From the NCBI GenBank assembly GCA_023269335.1, contig JAHFTM010000081.1, positions 1 through 7,635 on the forward strand: DNA of 7,635 bases, in the 5' to 3' direction. The translations under genes were made by a program, and so were the position numbers. The DNA comes from Chlamydiia bacterium. Lineage in GTDB: Bacteria > Chlamydiota > Chlamydiia > Chlamydiales > FEN-1388. This document shows, piece after piece, positions 7,161-7,635 of this stretch. Positions within the stretch are counted from its first letter, which is position 1. Every line of letters starts with the position of its first letter. The notes below the pieces were generated by a model, which was not told the origin of the DNA, did no database searches, and saw only the letters and a program-made list of their open reading frames with translations.

Positions 7161-7635
7161 ACCCGACACCTCGAGACGCAAATCCTCGAATCATCAAAAT
7201 ATTTTAAGGCAATTTTACTCCTTGGTGCTCGCCAAGTAGGTAAAAGCACCCTCTTTTCTCATCTCTTTCCAGAGGTAAAAGCCATTGTTTTTGATCCAGT
7301 GCAAGATATTTATGGTGCACGACAAGATCCTGAGCTTTTCCTTGAGTCTTTTCCACCACCACTCATTCTTGATGAAGTGCAATATGTGCCTGAACTATTA
7401 GCTGCACTGAAGCGAAAAATGGATAAAAGCGAGGCAAAAGGTCAGTATTTTCTCACAGGTTCGCAAAACTTGAGTATGCTTAAAAATGTTGCCGAAAGCA
7501 TGGCTGGACGAGTTGGAATTTTTCATCTCGACGATTTTACGCTACAAGAAATGTTGGGTTTTGGGAACGAGCCTGGATGGCTACCAAGCTATCTCGAAGA
7601 TCCTCAGTTTTTTTACAGAGGCCGTAAAACAATCT
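7149..7635 (+). CDS. AAA family ATPase (AAA_14 / DUF4143 type), 3'-truncated
   Basis: A frame open from the ATG at 7149 to the window edge, showing 162 residues of a protein normally about 380-420 long. Seen: MRYLTRHLETQIL, a Walker A loop GARQVGKST (residues 26-34), a Walker B strand LILDEVQ (72-78), a sensor-like FLTGSQN (101-107), then ESMAGRVGIFHLDDFTLQEM (from 116) with an Arg that is conserved in the family. The DUF4143 part would lie beyond the edge. Such ATPases are common and often multi-copy in intracellular bacteria and archaea; many are thought to be mobile or linked to DNA or toxin functions, but no biochemical role is established. The start is fixed by in-frame stops at 7125 and 7134. 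The ribosome binding site (AAGG at 7142-7145) is only 3 bases from the ATG and lies within inverted repeats. It is divergent from the DCC gene, with 141 bases between. Confidence 0.9.
   Translation, partial: MRYLTRHLETQILESSKYFKAILLLGARQVGKSTLFSHLFPEVKAIVFDPVQDIYGARQDPELFLESFPPPLILDEVQYVPELLAALKRKMDKSEAKGQYFLTGSQNLSMLKNVAESMAGRVGIFHLDDFTLQEMLGFGNEPGWLPSYLEDPQFFYRGRKTI

Noticed and set aside
6997..7239. 80-codon plus-strand open frame between the DCC and ATPase genes
   Set aside because: It overlaps the DCC start and about 90 bases of the ATPase gene in another frame, has no recognisable motif, and no ribosome binding site was noted. The ATPase frame with Walker motifs explains the shared part.

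Overview
The window most likely comes from a member of the Chlamydiota, probably an environmental, amoeba-associated lineage rather than a Chlamydia pathogen. The main evidence is a glycyl-tRNA synthetase whose alpha and beta subunits form one continuous chain of about 1019 residues. In bacteria this fusion is a known chlamydial trait; otherwise it is best known from plant organelle enzymes. Two tandem outer-membrane barrel genes and the moderately AT-rich base composition fit this, but the family or genus cannot be fixed from the sequence.

Layout, left to right. (1) 2-622 (+): 3' part of an SDR-type NAD(P)-binding protein with a C-terminal DUF2867 domain, cut by the left edge. (2) 658-1467 (-): a family 2 glycosyltransferase, convergent with (1) and divergent from glyQS. 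(3) 1542-4601 (+): glyQS. (4) 4606-5556 and 5587-6543 (+): two paralogous exported proteins of 316 and 318 residues. The first begins 4 bases after the glyQS stop, so glyQS and both barrels look like one transcription unit. (5) 6588-7007 (-): a DCC-family thiol-disulfide oxidoreductase-like protein, convergent with the barrels. (6) 7149-7635 (+): the 5' part of an AAA_14/DUF4143-type ATPase, divergent from the DCC gene and cut by the right edge. Its start codon sits inside nested inverted repeats.

The most notable part is the barrel pair. Precursor length, order of strand-like blocks and several local motifs resemble the omptin outer-membrane protease fold. The residues that would line the omptin active site are only partly kept: an invariant His-Ala-His-Gly-Phe-Trp loop stands where omptins have Asp-Glu-His. 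The pair may equally belong to the chlamydial Pom outer-membrane family; the two ideas do not exclude each other. The second point of interest is the triple ATACCTT/AAGGTAT repeat around the ATPase start, which could hide its ribosome binding site. The other genes look ordinary. No tRNA, rRNA, CRISPR array or insertion sequence was seen.
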